From: Actinomadura_C alba | GTDB taxonomy: Bacteria; Actinomycetota; Actinomycetes; Streptosporangiales; Streptosporangiaceae | Length of the DNA: 64,000 nt | NCBI RefSeq assembly: GCF_039530285.1 | Contig: NZ_BAAAOK010000014.1 | Coordinates: 62,001 to 126,000 of the forward strand | Direction: 5' to 3' | Position numbers and translations under genes: made by a program | The notes under the pieces: generated by a model | Database searches by the model: none | What the model was told of the DNA's origin: nothing | Seen by the model: only the letters and a program-made list of their open reading frames with translations | Shown here: piece by piece, positions 34,050-43,732 of the stretch | Position numbering within the stretch: position 1 is the first letter of the stretch | How the letters are laid out: the number at the start of each line of letters is the position of its first letter

Positions 34050-35063
34050 TTGTCCTACAAGGCCGAGTACATCTGGATCGACGGCACCGAGCCCACCGCG
34101 CGGCTCCGGTCGAAGACCAAGATTCTTCCGGACGGCGCGGAGCTTCCGCTGTGGGGTTTCGACGGTTCCAGCACGAATCAGGCTCCGGGGGGCGCCTCGG
34201 ACTGTGTGCTCAAGCCGGTCTTCTCGTGTCCCGACCCGGTACGGGGCGGCGATGACCGGCTCGTGCTGTGCGAAGTGCTGACCACCGAGATGGAGCCGCA
34301 CCCGTCCAACACCCGGGCGATGCTCAGCCCCGTCGCCGAGCGGTTCGCCGCGCAGGACTCGTGGTTCGGCATCGAGCAGGAGTACACCTTCTTCGAGGAG
34401 GGCCGCCCGCTCGGCTTCCCGGCCGGCGGCTTCCCGGCTCCGCAGGGCTTCTACTACTGCGGCGTGGGCAACGACGAGGTCTTCGGACGCGAGATCGTCG
34501 AGGCGCATCTCGACGCCTGCCTCACCGCGGGTCTGGCGATCTCCGGCATCAACGCCGAGGTCATGCCCGGTCAGTGGGAGTTCCAGGTCGGCCCGGCCGG
34601 GCCGCTGGAGGTCGCCGACCACCTGTGGGTCGCGCGCTGGCTGCTCTACCGCATCGCGGAGGACTTCGGCGTCGGCGCGACGCTGGACCCCAAGCCGGTG
34701 AAGGGCGACTGGAACGGCGCCGGAGCGCACACCAACTTCTCCACCAAGGCGATGCGTGAGGGCTACGAGCCGATCATCACCGCCTGTGAGGCGCTCGGCG
34801 AGCAAGCGCAGGAGCACGTCAAGGGCTACGGCGCCGACATCGAGCACCGGCTCACCGGGCTGCACGAGACCGCCCCGTGGAGCAAGTTCAGCTACGGAGT
34901 GTCCGACCGCGGTGCCTCGGTGCGCATCCCGTGGCAGGTCGAGGCGGACAGGAAGGGCTACATCGAGGACCGGCGCCCCAACGCCAACTGCGACCCCTAC
35001 GTGGTCGCGCGCTTGATCGTCGACACCTGCTGCTCCGCGCTGGAGAAGGCCGGTCAGGTCTGA
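34050..35063 (+). CDS. glnII: Glutamine synthetase type II
   Basis: 337 aa from TTG 34050, preceded by GAGGGG; this gives LSYKAEYIWIDGTEPTARLR, the usual GSII opening. An ATG at 34008 would add 14 residues of non-family sequence. Eukaryotic-like GSII blocks: LPLWGFDGSSTNQAPGG, WFGIEQEYTFF, VMPGQWEFQVGP, WNGAGAHTNFSTK and RRPNANCDPYVVARLIV. It makes glutamine from glutamate, ammonia and ATP, and GSII lacks the adenylylation Tyr of GSI. The upstream GlnR-like box suggests nitrogen control. Confidence 0.95.
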   Translation: MSYKAEYIWIDGTEPTARLRSKTKILPDGAELPLWGFDGSSTNQAPGGASDCVLKPVFSCPDPVRGGDDRLVLCEVLTTEMEPHPSNTRAMLSPVAERFAAQDSWFGIEQEYTFFEEGRPLGFPAGGFPAPQGFYYCGVGNDEVFGREIVEAHLDACLTAGLAISGINAEVMPGQWEFQVGPAGPLEVADHLWVARWLLYRIAEDFGVGATLDPKPVKGDWNGAGAHTNFSTKAMREGYEPIITACEALGEQAQEHVKGYGADIEHRLTGLHETAPWSKFSYGVSDRGASVRIPWQVEADRKGYIEDRRPNANCDPYVVARLIVDTCCSALEKAGQV

Positions 35064-35084
35064 TCGGCGGGCCGGCCGACGTCC

Positions 35085-35205
35085 GTACGGGTCGGCCGGC
35101 ATTCGCACGGGCCGGCGGCCAGGACGGGCCGCCGGTCAGGACCGGTCGGCGGTCGGGGCGGGCCGCCGGTCAGGGACGGTCGGCGGTCGGGGTGGGGCCG
35201 CCGGC
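35085..35205. repeat. Imperfect tandem GC-rich repeats after glnII
   Basis: Between glnII (ends 35063) and the convergent gene ending at 35208 the sequence alternates CGGTCGGCGGTCGGGG and GGGCCGCCGGTCAGG blocks, about 34 bp per unit, with at least two and a half units. The blocks can pair with each other, so the region probably doubles as a terminator. Confidence 0.6.
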
Positions 35206-35207
35206 CG

Positions 35208-35924
35208 TCAGGCCCGCGGCCGGGCGGCGCTGTCCCCGGACACCGCTGTGATATTGCCGGCCGGATCGAAGTTGGCGGTCAGCACTGCGCCGCCGGGATG
35301 CCGTCCGGCGATCCGGTCCGGCGCCTCCCTGCTCGGGATGTTGAAATGCCGGAACATGCCGCGCACGACGGCGCGCTGCTCGCTCGGCCAGACCTGGGCC
35401 GCCCGCATCAGCAGGTCCGGCGCGATGGCGGGTTCGAACTGCGCGACCGGCACCTGCGGGTCGTCGATGTGGACGTACGTCGAACCCTTGCCCTCGTTGA
35501 TCCGGCATGACCAGATCCCCTGGCCGCCGAGGACGTACGCCGACGCGATGGCCAGGGTCGTTGCGGCGCCGTGGGGGTTGGCGAAGCCGGACAGATCGAG
35601 ATGTCCCGTGGTCAACTCGGGAATGTCCTGTCGTTCACCGAACTGGTAGATCATGCGCACAGGCGCGACCGCCGGATGCTCCCAGTCGAAGGCGGGGTTG
35701 TCCCACATCCACAGCCAGGTCTGGCTCAGGTGCGAGAAACTGCCCAGGCCCGTCACGCCGCCGAGGACCAGTCCGTTGCCCGTCAGCGTGCGAGCGCTGA
35801 GGTCGAGGTTCCGGTGGTGCGTGCCGAGGAACTCGTTGATGAGGTCCTGCTGCTGAATGGCGGCTGCGGTGCAGTCGGCGGCGAACGCCTGAAAGATCGG
35901 GCTGAAATCGCTTGGTGCTGACAT
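35208..35924 (-). CDS. DUF6882-like protein of unknown function
   Basis: 238 aa. Cytoplasmic, with a Trp-rich core FSHLSQTWLWMWDNPAFDWE followed by TLAIASAYVLGGQGIWSCRI and RAAQVWPSEQRAVVRGMFRH. The first part (NEFLGTHHRNLDLSARTLTG) is polar. From memory this resembles actinobacterial DUF6882 proteins, which have no assigned activity. It is a single gene, convergent with glnII. An ATG at 35924 is the only plausible start. Confidence 0.75.
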   Translation of the reverse strand: MSAPSDFSPIFQAFAADCTAAAIQQQDLINEFLGTHHRNLDLSARTLTGNGLVLGGVTGLGSFSHLSQTWLWMWDNPAFDWEHPAVAPVRMIYQFGERQDIPELTTGHLDLSGFANPHGAATTLAIASAYVLGGQGIWSCRINEGKGSTYVHIDDPQVPVAQFEPAIAPDLLMRAAQVWPSEQRAVVRGMFRHFNIPSREAPDRIAGRHPGGAVLTANFDPAGNITAVSGDSAARPRA

Positions 35925-36094
35925 ATCCCGTCAGCATATGGTTTCGTACGGTGGCCGCGGGCGCTCCGTGCCCGTTTCGTCACTCCCGATTCCGCTCGAC
36001 GGCCACCGCCGGTACCCCCCCGGCGATCTCGCCATCACCTCGAACGCTTAGAGTCATCATCTGTGCACGTTCGGTGACTGAAGGGTGGGCGGCG

Positions 36095-37009
36095 ATGGCC
36101 GAGAGGATCTTCGATATCCCGGCACTGAAGCGGCGGATGACCCGGGTCGGGGTGTGGAGCGCGACGCTGGGCGCGGAGCCGGCCGCCTTCGAACAGGAGG
36201 CCGCGGCCGAGATCGAGAGCCTGGGCTACGGAACACTCTGGATCGGTGAGGCCCCCAGCAGCAAAGAGGCGCTGACCCACTCCGCGATCCTGCTGCAGGG
36301 CACCCGGCGGCTGACGGTGGCCACCGGCATCGCCAACATCTGGGCCCGCGACGCGATCGCGGCGGCGAACGGCGCGAACACCCTGGCCGAGGCGTTCGAC
36401 GGTCGCTTCCTGTTCGGCCTGGGCGTCAGCCACGCTCCCCTCGTGCAGCCGAGGGGCCACGACTACCGCAATCCGCTCGAGGCGATGCGGAACTACCTCG
36501 ACGCCATGGACGCCACCGAGTTCGCAGGCCCGTTGCCCGAGCAGCCGCCGCGCATGCTCGCCGCGCTGCGGACGAGGATGCTGGAGCTGTCGGCCGAGCG
36601 CACCGAGGGCGCGCACACGTATTTCGTCACTCCCCTGCACACCTCCCGCGCCCGCGACATCCTCGGGGACAAGCCGGTGCTGGCTCCCGAACAGGCCCTC
36701 GTGCTCGAGACCGACCCGGGGCGGGCACGTGAGATCGCGCGTCGCTACATGGCGTTCTACCTGTCGCTGCCGAACTATCTGAACAACCTGCGTGAGCTCG
36801 GCTGGGACGAGGAGGACCTCGCCGCCGGCGGCAGTGACGCGGTCGTCGACGCCATCGTGGTGTGGGGCGACGAGGAGACGGTCGCCGCCCGTGTCCGGGA
36901 GCACTACGCGGCCGGGGCCGACCACGTGTGCGTTCAGCCGCTGGCAGACGACAGCCGGCAGGTGCTGGAGCACCTGCGCCGGCTGGCCCCGGTGCTCATC
37001 GAGGGCTGA
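36095..37009 (+). CDS. LLM-class F420-dependent oxidoreductase
   Basis: 304 aa from ATG 36095. Luciferase-like monooxygenase features: GVWSATLGAEPAAFEQEAAA, LGYGTLWIGEAPSSKEAL, VATGIANIWARDAIAAANGA, FDGRFLFGLGVSH and a C-terminal GADHVCVQPLADD. The layout fits the F420-dependent TIGR03620-like subgroup of actinobacteria rather than FMN monooxygenases. The substrate is unknown. The convergent NADH-dehydrogenase-like gene ends 37 bp downstream. Confidence 0.9.
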   Translation: MAERIFDIPALKRRMTRVGVWSATLGAEPAAFEQEAAAEIESLGYGTLWIGEAPSSKEALTHSAILLQGTRRLTVATGIANIWARDAIAAANGANTLAEAFDGRFLFGLGVSHAPLVQPRGHDYRNPLEAMRNYLDAMDATEFAGPLPEQPPRMLAALRTRMLELSAERTEGAHTYFVTPLHTSRARDILGDKPVLAPEQALVLETDPGRAREIARRYMAFYLSLPNYLNNLRELGWDEEDLAAGGSDAVVDAIVVWGDEETVAARVREHYAAGADHVCVQPLADDSRQVLEHLRRLAPVLIEG

Positions 37010-37046
37010 CCCGGGCACGGTACGGTCGCCGGTCGCCGGTCGCGCG

Positions 37047-38186
37047 CTATCCGCCGTACGCCGGGCCGCCGGGGACCGTGACACCGAGCAGCCCGGCGTA
37101 GCGGTCCACGAACATGATCTGGCCCTTCACCTGCGAGACCACCTCGGGCGGGACGATCCCGGGCTGACCGGCGAACTGCCCGGCGCCGCCGTTCGGACCG
37201 AGCGGCACGATGATGCCGGGCATCGCCGGCTCGTACTCCGTGAGCACGCCGTCACCCTCGATGAGCGTACGGATGTTGGCGGCGGCGATCTCGGCCTGGA
37301 CGCCGGCCAGCGCGGCCATGTTGCCGTCGATCGCGGCGATGTCGCCGATGGCGAACACCGTGTCCTGGTCGAACACGCGCAGGTCGGAGGTCACTTCGAG
37401 GTACCCGCCGGACGTGAGCGCGTCGGCGAGCTCCTCGTCGAGGTAGTCGGTGACGGGGCTGATCCCGTGGCAGCGGAACCACACGTCCGCCGTGAGGTTC
37501 CGGCCCGCCTCAGTCGTGAGGCTGAAGGTCTCCAGCACGCCGGGGGCCGTCGGAGGTGTGCCGCGCAGGGGGCTGCCGAGCACGAACTCGACGCCGAGGT
37601 CGGTGAGCTGGCGGCGCAGATCGGACCTCAGATCGGGGTTGTAACCGCCGGGCAGGATGTCGCTCGAGCCGTTCGCGATGGTGACGTGCTTGTCCGGCCA
37701 CACCGCGAGGATCTCGCCGGCCAGTTCCAGGCCCACCGGCCCGGCGCCGAGCAGCAGCACCCTGCCGGCGTTGGCGAGCGCCTTGTGGATCAACTGGTAC
37801 CGCTCCAGGGTCTGGTCCGCGCTGTCGAGCTCGGTCTTTGCCGGGAACGGATACCTCGAGCCGGTGGCGAGCACGATGTAGTCCGCGGCCAGCTCATCGC
37901 CCGATGCCAGCACGACCCGCCCGGCGCCGACCATGACGGCGCGGTCCCGTACGACCCGGCCGTGGGCCAGCAAGCGGTCGTACGGCAGGAAGATGCGCGA
38001 CAGCCAGTCCGGTTCGACGAGCGCGCGCAGCGCGGCCACGTTGTGCACGAAGGCGTCTTTGGGCTCGACCAGGATGACGTCGGCGACGTCGTCGAGCGAC
38101 TTGGCGACGCTGATGCCGCCGTAGCCGCCGCCGACGACCACGACGGTCGGCCGGGCGGAGCGCGGGGAACGGGGGGCTTCGGTCAT
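37047..38186 (-). CDS. NDH-2/AIF-like FAD-dependent pyridine nucleotide oxidoreductase
   Basis: 379 aa from ATG 38186. FAD-binding VVVVGGGYGGISVAKSL (GxGxxG), LATGSRYPFP, a second nucleotide-binding motif RVLLLGAGPVGLELAGEI, and VFAIGDIAAIDG near the C-terminus, which places the FAD. No membrane anchor segment is evident at the C-terminus, so it is more like ferroptosis-suppressor/AIF-type quinone reductases than a classical Ndh. Divergent from the gene at 38350. Confidence 0.9.
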   Translation of the reverse strand: MTEAPRSPRSARPTVVVVGGGYGGISVAKSLDDVADVILVEPKDAFVHNVAALRALVEPDWLSRIFLPYDRLLAHGRVVRDRAVMVGAGRVVLASGDELAADYIVLATGSRYPFPAKTELDSADQTLERYQLIHKALANAGRVLLLGAGPVGLELAGEILAVWPDKHVTIANGSSDILPGGYNPDLRSDLRRQLTDLGVEFVLGSPLRGTPPTAPGVLETFSLTTEAGRNLTADVWFRCHGISPVTDYLDEELADALTSGGYLEVTSDLRVFDQDTVFAIGDIAAIDGNMAALAGVQAEIAAANIRTLIEGDGVLTEYEPAMPGIIVPLGPNGGAGQFAGQPGIVPPEVVSQVKGQIMFVDRYAGLLGVTVPGGPAYGG

Positions 38187-38349
38187 GGGGGCTCCAGGTC
38201 TGGTGCGCGAGTGTCTCAACGTACGTGTTCCGCCGATCCGTCACATCCGGTTCGGGTGGTACGAACGGAACATCCGCGCAGCGCTGCCCGGCGCGCCGGT
38301 GAACTTGATTCTCACGCGTCGATTACTGAGATCGGCTAGAGTCCCGCAC

Positions 38350-39078
38350 ATGCATGAGGGGCAAGAGGCGTGGGATGTTCTCGTGGGTCCGGGCTTCCTG
38401 CACGCCCTGCGTGACGCCCACGAGGCCGCGACCAGGATCGTGTTCACCCGGCTGAGCCGGTCGGCGGGCTTCAAGGACCGGTCCTTCGGCTACACCTCGT
38501 TCGACGTGCTCGAGTCCCAGCTCGACCGCGTGTTCCGGCTCGGCGCCTTCGGCCCGGCCGATACCGACGACCCGCTCCTCGGCGCGGTCGCGCGCGCCAA
38601 CCTCAACGGTTCGCCCGGCTGGCGGTACGGGTCGTACCGCGTCCTGCTCAAGCGCTATGACTTCGGCTCCGTCGACGGCATCCGGTGGGACCAGGCCAGC
38701 CCGACCAAGCAGGCCGTGTCCAAGCAGGACTACGCCGACGACCCACAGCTCGCTCTCGACCTCGGCGGCCATGACGTGCCGGTGGTGCCCGGTGAGACGT
38801 CCGCGCCGATCACACTCGTACTCGCGCACAGCGCCAGCGAGGAGCCCCTCGAACTCGAGCTCTTCCTCGGCCGGCCGCGCTTCAACGCCGACGGCGGTTC
38901 GCCGTGGTGGTGGCGGCGCGCCCTGACCCGCGAGGCGCTCGGCGCCGATCCGCGCCCGGCGCGCGTCGAGCCGACGATGCCGATCTGGAGCGAGGACGAG
39001 CTCGACGTGCCTCTGCGGCTCCGGGCCGCGACCGGCCGGACCGCGACAGGCACGACGAGCTCTGAACCCGCTCGATGA
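38350..39078 (+). CDS. Unknown protein, translationally coupled to an XRE-ImmA protease
   Basis: 242 aa from ATG 38350. I do not recognise the family. It is cytoplasmic, with a helical N-terminal half (VLVGPGFLHALRDAHEAATR, FGYTSFDVLESQLDRVFRLG), a conserved-looking SYRVLLKRYDFGSVDG and WDQASPTKQAVSKQDYAD, and a beta-rich part with ITLVLAHSASEEPLELELFL. The stop overlaps the next start by 4 bases (ATGA). Coupling to a DNA-binding ImmA-type protease suggests a toxin, effector or protease substrate, by analogy with other ImmA pairs; this is inference. Confidence 0.8.
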   Translation: MHEGQEAWDVLVGPGFLHALRDAHEAATRIVFTRLSRSAGFKDRSFGYTSFDVLESQLDRVFRLGAFGPADTDDPLLGAVARANLNGSPGWRYGSYRVLLKRYDFGSVDGIRWDQASPTKQAVSKQDYADDPQLALDLGGHDVPVVPGETSAPITLVLAHSASEEPLELELFLGRPRFNADGGSPWWWRRALTREALGADPRPARVEPTMPIWSEDELDVPLRLRAATGRTATGTTSSEPAR

Positions 39079-40214
39079 ACGATCCGGGCGGCGGCCCGCC
39101 CGCCCGGCGGCCCGGTGGCCGCAGGCTGGCCGAGGCGCGCCTGCTGTTCGAGGCCGAACGCCTGACCCTGGCCCGGCGCCTGCGCGGCCTGCGTAAGAAC
39201 CAGCTCGCCGCGGCGGTCGACACCACCCCGACCGCGATCGGTCATTACGAGTCCGGGGTGCACCGGCCGTCGGAGCGGGTCCTGTCGCGGCTGGCGATGT
39301 CGCTCGGGGTACCAGTGGAGTTCTTCCAGGCCGGCCACGGTTCGGTGCTCGACGCCGGGCACGCGCACTTCCGCTCACTGCGCTCGACCACCCAGATCGA
39401 GCGCGACCAGGCCCTCGCCTACGGCCGGATCGTCGCCGACATCGTCGCGGCGATCGAGGGGTTCGTGGAGTTCCCGGCGGTGATGGTGCCGGAGTGGCCG
39501 GTCACGCCGGACGAGATCGCCGGCCCGGGGCCGGTCGAGGCCGCCCGCCGGGCCCGCGAGCTCCTGGTCGGGGGGCCCGGGCCCGTGCGCAGTGTCGTAC
39601 GGCTGCTCGAGTCGGCCGGCATCGTCGCGATCGTGTTGCCGCCCACCACCGAGCGGGTCGACGCCTTCAGCGTCACCGCCTACCCCCGCCCGCTCGTGAT
39701 GTTCAACCCGGCGAAGGGCGACTACTGGCGCAACCGGTTCGACGGGGCCCACGAGCTCGGTCATCTCGTGATGCACGCCGACGCCGAGCCGGGCAGCCGG
39801 GTCGTCGAGGACCAGGCCAACCGGTTCGCCGCCGAGTTCCTGATGCCCGAGCAGGACATCGCGGACGCCCTCCCGGCGACGGCCGACTGGGCGCGCCTCG
39901 CCGAGCTCAAGACCGAGTGGGGGGTCAGCATGGCGGCGCTGCTCTACCGCGCCCGCACCCTCCGGGTGATGAAAGAGGTGACGTACCGCAACGCGATGAG
40001 CGCCATGAGCACCCGCGGCTGGCGGCGCCGTGAGCCCGGCCCGGAGCGTCCCCTCGAACGCCCGACGATGCTCACCAAGGCTCTGGAGATGCTGGCCGTC
40101 ACCGGTGTCGACCGGGACCGCCTCGCCGACGCCGCCCGGGTGACCCGGGCCGATCTCGACCTGCTCGTGCCGAGCCGGCCCACGCCGTCCGCCACCCCCA
40201 CGCCCGGCCGGTGA
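39075..40214 (+). CDS. XRE regulator fused to an ImmA/IrrE-type metallopeptidase
   Basis: 379 aa. A Pro/Arg/Gly-rich start precedes an XRE helix-turn-helix at about residues 27-85 (LRGLRKNQLAAAVDTTPTAI, HYESGVHRPSERVLSRLAMS). The M78/ImmA peptidase domain covers about 150-300: RFDGAHELGHLVMH has the zinc HExxH (226-230), and Glu254 in NRFAAEFLMPEQD is the third ligand. A C-terminal 60 residues add a further helical region. ImmA/IrrE proteases cleave repressors to induce mobile elements or stress genes. Second gene of a coupled pair. Confidence 0.92.
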   Translation: MNDPGGGPPARRPGGRRLAEARLLFEAERLTLARRLRGLRKNQLAAAVDTTPTAIGHYESGVHRPSERVLSRLAMSLGVPVEFFQAGHGSVLDAGHAHFRSLRSTTQIERDQALAYGRIVADIVAAIEGFVEFPAVMVPEWPVTPDEIAGPGPVEAARRARELLVGGPGPVRSVVRLLESAGIVAIVLPPTTERVDAFSVTAYPRPLVMFNPAKGDYWRNRFDGAHELGHLVMHADAEPGSRVVEDQANRFAAEFLMPEQDIADALPATADWARLAELKTEWGVSMAALLYRARTLRVMKEVTYRNAMSAMSTRGWRRREPGPERPLERPTMLTKALEMLAVTGVDRDRLADAARVTRADLDLLVPSRPTPSATPTPGR

Positions 40215-41564
40215 TCAGCGGGGCAGACCTGCGAGCTTGGCCAGCAGGAGGGTCTCGGCCAGGCAGGCGCTCTCGAAGTCACCGAGGTCGACGCTCTCGT
40301 CCGGGCCGTGCGCGCGGCTGTCCGGATCTCCGCCGGCGCTCGTGACCAGGATGGCCGCGTCCGGGAACGCGTCGGCGAACTCAGCGATGAACGGGATGGT
40401 GCCGCCGATGCCGATGTCCACGGACTCGTTGTCGTAGGACTCGCGGAACGCGGCGCGCGCCGCGTCGAACGCCGGGCCGTCGGCGTCGATGGCGACCGGC
40501 CGGGCCGCCTCGCCGTCCCGTACGTCGACCTGGACGCCCCAGGGCGCGTGCTCGCGCACGTGCCGCTCCAGCGCCTCCAGCGCCTGCTCCGCGTCCTGGC
40601 CCGGTGCGATCCGTACGCCGATCTTGGCGGTGGCCACCGGGATGAGGGTGTTGGACGCGTCGGCCACCCGGGTGGTGTCGAGCGCCAGCACCGATGCCGA
40701 CGGCTTGGCCCAGATCCGTTCCGCCACGGTGCCGGTGCCGATGAGCCGTACGCCGTCGAGCATGGCCGCCTCGGCGCGGAACCGCTGCTCGGGGTAGTCG
40801 AGCTCCGGCGGCTCGGCGGTGACGAGCCCGTCGATGGCGACGTCGCCCTCGTCGTCGTGCAGCGTCGCCAGCAGCCGGCACAGCGCGGTCAGCGCGTCGG
40901 GGACGGCGCCGCCGTAGAGGCCGGAGTGCACACCGTGCTCCAGTGCCCGTACCTCGACGACGCACTCGATCATGCCGCGCAGGACCGTGGTGAGAGCGGG
41001 CGTGCCCACTGTGAAGTTCGCGCCGTCGGCGAGCACGATGACGTCGGCCGCGAGCTTGTCCCGGTAGCGCTCGATGAACGCGCCGAGCGTGGGGGAGCCG
41101 ATCTCCTCCTCGCCCTCGACGAAGACCGTCACGCCGACCGGCGGCCGCCCGTCGAAGGCCCGCAGCGCCGCCAGGTGCGCCGCGATCCCCGCCTTGTCGT
41201 CGGCCGACCCGCGGCCGAAGAGCCGCCCGTCGCGCTCGGCCGGCTCGAACGGCGGGCTGGTCCACTCGGCCGGACGGCCGGTCGGCTGCACGTCGTGGTG
41301 CGCGTACAGCAGCACGGTCGGCCGGCCGGGCGGCGCGGGATAGCGGGCGAGCACCGCGGGCTGACCGCCCTCGATTTCGTCGAGGATCTCGACCTCCGGT
41401 GCCCCGGTCGCGCGGAACAGCGCGGCCGTCGCCTCGGCCGACCGGCGCACCTGAGCCGCGGCCGCCGGATCGGCGCTGACCGAGGGGATCCGGATCAATG
41501 CTTCCAGGTCGGCCCGGACGCCCGGCAGTACCTGCCGGAGAGTCTCCCGTAGCTCATCGCCCAT
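40215..41564 (-). CDS. M20-family dipeptidase
   Basis: 449 aa. M20 dinuclear zinc site: YAHHDVQ (His90, Asp91 region), GRGSADDKAG (Asp122/123) and the catalytic EGEEEIGSP (Glu151-154), followed by a dimerisation lid (about 190-320) and HGPDESVDLGDFE near the C-terminus supplying the last His. It should hydrolyse dipeptides such as carnosine-like or Xaa-Xaa substrates in the cytoplasm. Its stop codon is directly adjacent to that of the convergent protease gene. Confidence 0.94.
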   Translation of the reverse strand: MGDELRETLRQVLPGVRADLEALIRIPSVSADPAAAAQVRRSAEATAALFRATGAPEVEILDEIEGGQPAVLARYPAPPGRPTVLLYAHHDVQPTGRPAEWTSPPFEPAERDGRLFGRGSADDKAGIAAHLAALRAFDGRPPVGVTVFVEGEEEIGSPTLGAFIERYRDKLAADVIVLADGANFTVGTPALTTVLRGMIECVVEVRALEHGVHSGLYGGAVPDALTALCRLLATLHDDEGDVAIDGLVTAEPPELDYPEQRFRAEAAMLDGVRLIGTGTVAERIWAKPSASVLALDTTRVADASNTLIPVATAKIGVRIAPGQDAEQALEALERHVREHAPWGVQVDVRDGEAARPVAIDADGPAFDAARAAFRESYDNESVDIGIGGTIPFIAEFADAFPDAAILVTSAGGDPDSRAHGPDESVDLGDFESACLAETLLLAKLAGLPR

Positions 41565-41699
41565 GATCGCTTGTTGCCCCTCTCACCCGTGCTTCGTCTC
41601 GTCCGTGCCGCATCGCGCTCTGAGAGGGGCAGCCTATGCGGCGCCCCGCGGGCCGTGCCATGGGGCATCGGTCCGCGGGGCGGTGGGCCGGCGATGCGA

Positions 41700-43523
41700 T
41701 CAGCGCAGGCCGAGGCCGTGGCCGTACGGGTAGAGCGTCTGGTCGGGCGCGCCGGCCACCGGGATGCGGACCGGCAGCCGGCCCTGCGGCCTGTTCTCGC
41801 CGTACAGCACGCGGGTGACCGACTCCAGCGCGTGCCCGGTGTAGGAGAACGTGGCGAGGAAGGTCGACGCCTCGGTGAAGTAGGCGATGTCGTACGGGTC
41901 GCGGGCGGCGATCACGATGACCGGCTTGCCGGTGGCGACGAGGGCCTTGGTCAGGTTCATCTGCCCCGGCCCGTTGTGCGGTTCGCCCGGCTTGCTCTCG
42001 GCGATGTCCCAGGCCCGGTTGGTGACCACGACGGTGAGGTCGTTCGCGCCGGCGCGCGCGACCGCCTGGCCGATCGTCGCCTGCGAGGGGCTGATGCCGG
42101 TCTCGTACACGCTGGTCTGCGGGCCGCGCTTGGCGATCGCGTCGGCGAGGCCCTGGGTGGTGGCGACGCCCCAGCCGGTGACGAGCACCTTGCGGGAGTC
42201 CTTGGGCAGCGGGAGCAGCCCGGCGTCGTTCTTGATCAGCGTGGTGGTGCCGTCGGTGATGCGCTGGGCGGTGGCGAGGTGCTGCGGGTTGCCGACCACC
42301 TCGGGCACCTTGGTCTCGTCGACGTAGGGATCGGCGAACAGGCCGCGCTTCAGCTTGAGCCGCAGGATCCGGTAGACCGACTCCTCGATGCGCTTCTCGG
42401 TCAGCTCACCGCTGCGCACGGCGTTGAGCACGGCGTTGTACTGCAGGTCGAAGGCGCCGTCCGGCGACTTGAGCAGCTGGTCGACCCCGGCCTTGAGGGC
42501 GAGTACGGGCACGCGCTCGTCGCCGTACTTGTCCCGGACGCCCTGCATGCCCAGGGCGTCGGTGATGACCACGCCGTCGTACTTCAGCCGCTCGCGCAGG
42601 ATGCCGGTCAGGATCGGCCGGGAGAGGGTCGCGGGGTCCTCAGCGGGGTCGAGCGAGGGCACGATGATGTGCGCCGTCATGATCGAATCGATCCCGCTCT
42701 TGATCGCGGACTGGAACGGCGGCATGTCGAGCCGCTCCCACTCCTCCCGGGTGTGGTCGATCTTCGGTACGCCCGTGTGGCTGTCGGTCGCGGTGTCGCC
42801 GTGGCCGGGGAAGTGCTTGGCGGTCGAGCTGACGCCGGCGTTCTGGTAGCCGCGTACGGCCGCCCCGGTCAGCTTGGCCGCCACCTGCGGGTCGGCGCTG
42901 AAGGACCTGACCCCGATGACGGGATTGGCCGGGTCGACGTTGACGTCGGCGACCGGCGCGAAGTCCTGGTTGACGCCCATGGCGCCCAACTCGGTGCCGC
43001 TCACCTGCGCGGCCCGGTAGGAGTCGCCGACGTCGCGGCCGGCGCCGAGCGCCATGTTGCCGGGCAGCTGCGTGGCCGGGGCGAGGATCCGGGCGACGAC
43101 GCTGCCGCCCTCCTGGTCGGTCGAGACGAGCAGCGGGATCTTCGCGCGCTGGCGCATCGCCGCCCGCTGGAGGCCGTTGGACAGCCCGGCGATCTGCTGG
43201 GGGTTCTTGGTGTTGTTCGACCAGGCGAAGTAGATGATGCCGCCGAGCCGGTACTTGTCGATGAGCTGCGCGGCGTTGTCGACCCCGTAGAACCGGCGGT
43301 TGAGCGCGACGTCACCCGGCTCGGTGGTGTCGGCCCGGTCGCCGTAGGCGTAGGTGACGAACAGCTGGCCGACCTTCTCCTCGAGGGTCATCCCGTTGAT
43401 GATCTTGGTGATGCGGGGGTCCTTGCCTCGGGCGGTGGCGGCCTGGGCGCTGCCGGCTCCCAGACCGGTCAGCACCAGCCCGCTGGCGGTCACGAGCGCT
43501 ATCAGACGGCGGGGACGAGCCAC
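41700..43523 (-). CDS. Secreted GH3 beta-N-acetylhexosaminidase (NagZ-like)
   Basis: 607 aa from GTG 43523, with AAGGGAG 5 bases upstream. Signal peptide at residues 1-29 (RRLIALVTASGLVLTG). GH3 barrel: VSTDQEGGSVVARI, the NagZ-type general acid/base loop KHFPGHGDT (236-244), and VVITDALGMQG with nucleophile Asp322. A C-terminal alpha/beta sandwich follows (from about 400) with VLVTGWGVATTQG. It should release GlcNAc from peptidoglycan or chitin fragments outside the cell. The 209 bp upstream show no operator. Confidence 0.93.
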   Translation of the reverse strand: MARPRRLIALVTASGLVLTGLGAGSAQAATARGKDPRITKIINGMTLEEKVGQLFVTYAYGDRADTTEPGDVALNRRFYGVDNAAQLIDKYRLGGIIYFAWSNNTKNPQQIAGLSNGLQRAAMRQRAKIPLLVSTDQEGGSVVARILAPATQLPGNMALGAGRDVGDSYRAAQVSGTELGAMGVNQDFAPVADVNVDPANPVIGVRSFSADPQVAAKLTGAAVRGYQNAGVSSTAKHFPGHGDTATDSHTGVPKIDHTREEWERLDMPPFQSAIKSGIDSIMTAHIIVPSLDPAEDPATLSRPILTGILRERLKYDGVVITDALGMQGVRDKYGDERVPVLALKAGVDQLLKSPDGAFDLQYNAVLNAVRSGELTEKRIEESVYRILRLKLKRGLFADPYVDETKVPEVVGNPQHLATAQRITDGTTTLIKNDAGLLPLPKDSRKVLVTGWGVATTQGLADAIAKRGPQTSVYETGISPSQATIGQAVARAGANDLTVVVTNRAWDIAESKPGEPHNGPGQMNLTKALVATGKPVIVIAARDPYDIAYFTEASTFLATFSYTGHALESVTRVLYGENRPQGRLPVRIPVAGAPDQTLYPYGHGLGLR

Positions 43524-43732
43524 GGGCACTCCCTTCGCCCCGGCGCCTGCCGGAGACGGACCTACGGCGGAGAACTGATCATCAGTCAGGTGATGCCGGG
43601 CGTCAATAGGCTTGCGGCAGGCATGCGCCGCGCCGCCATGGCGCGGTCCGCGGATCATGGGCCGGTCCGGCCGTCGTCAGAGAGGTGCCGGGGCGGGTCA
43701 GGTGCGGTTTCGCCGACGCACTTGATGACCCG

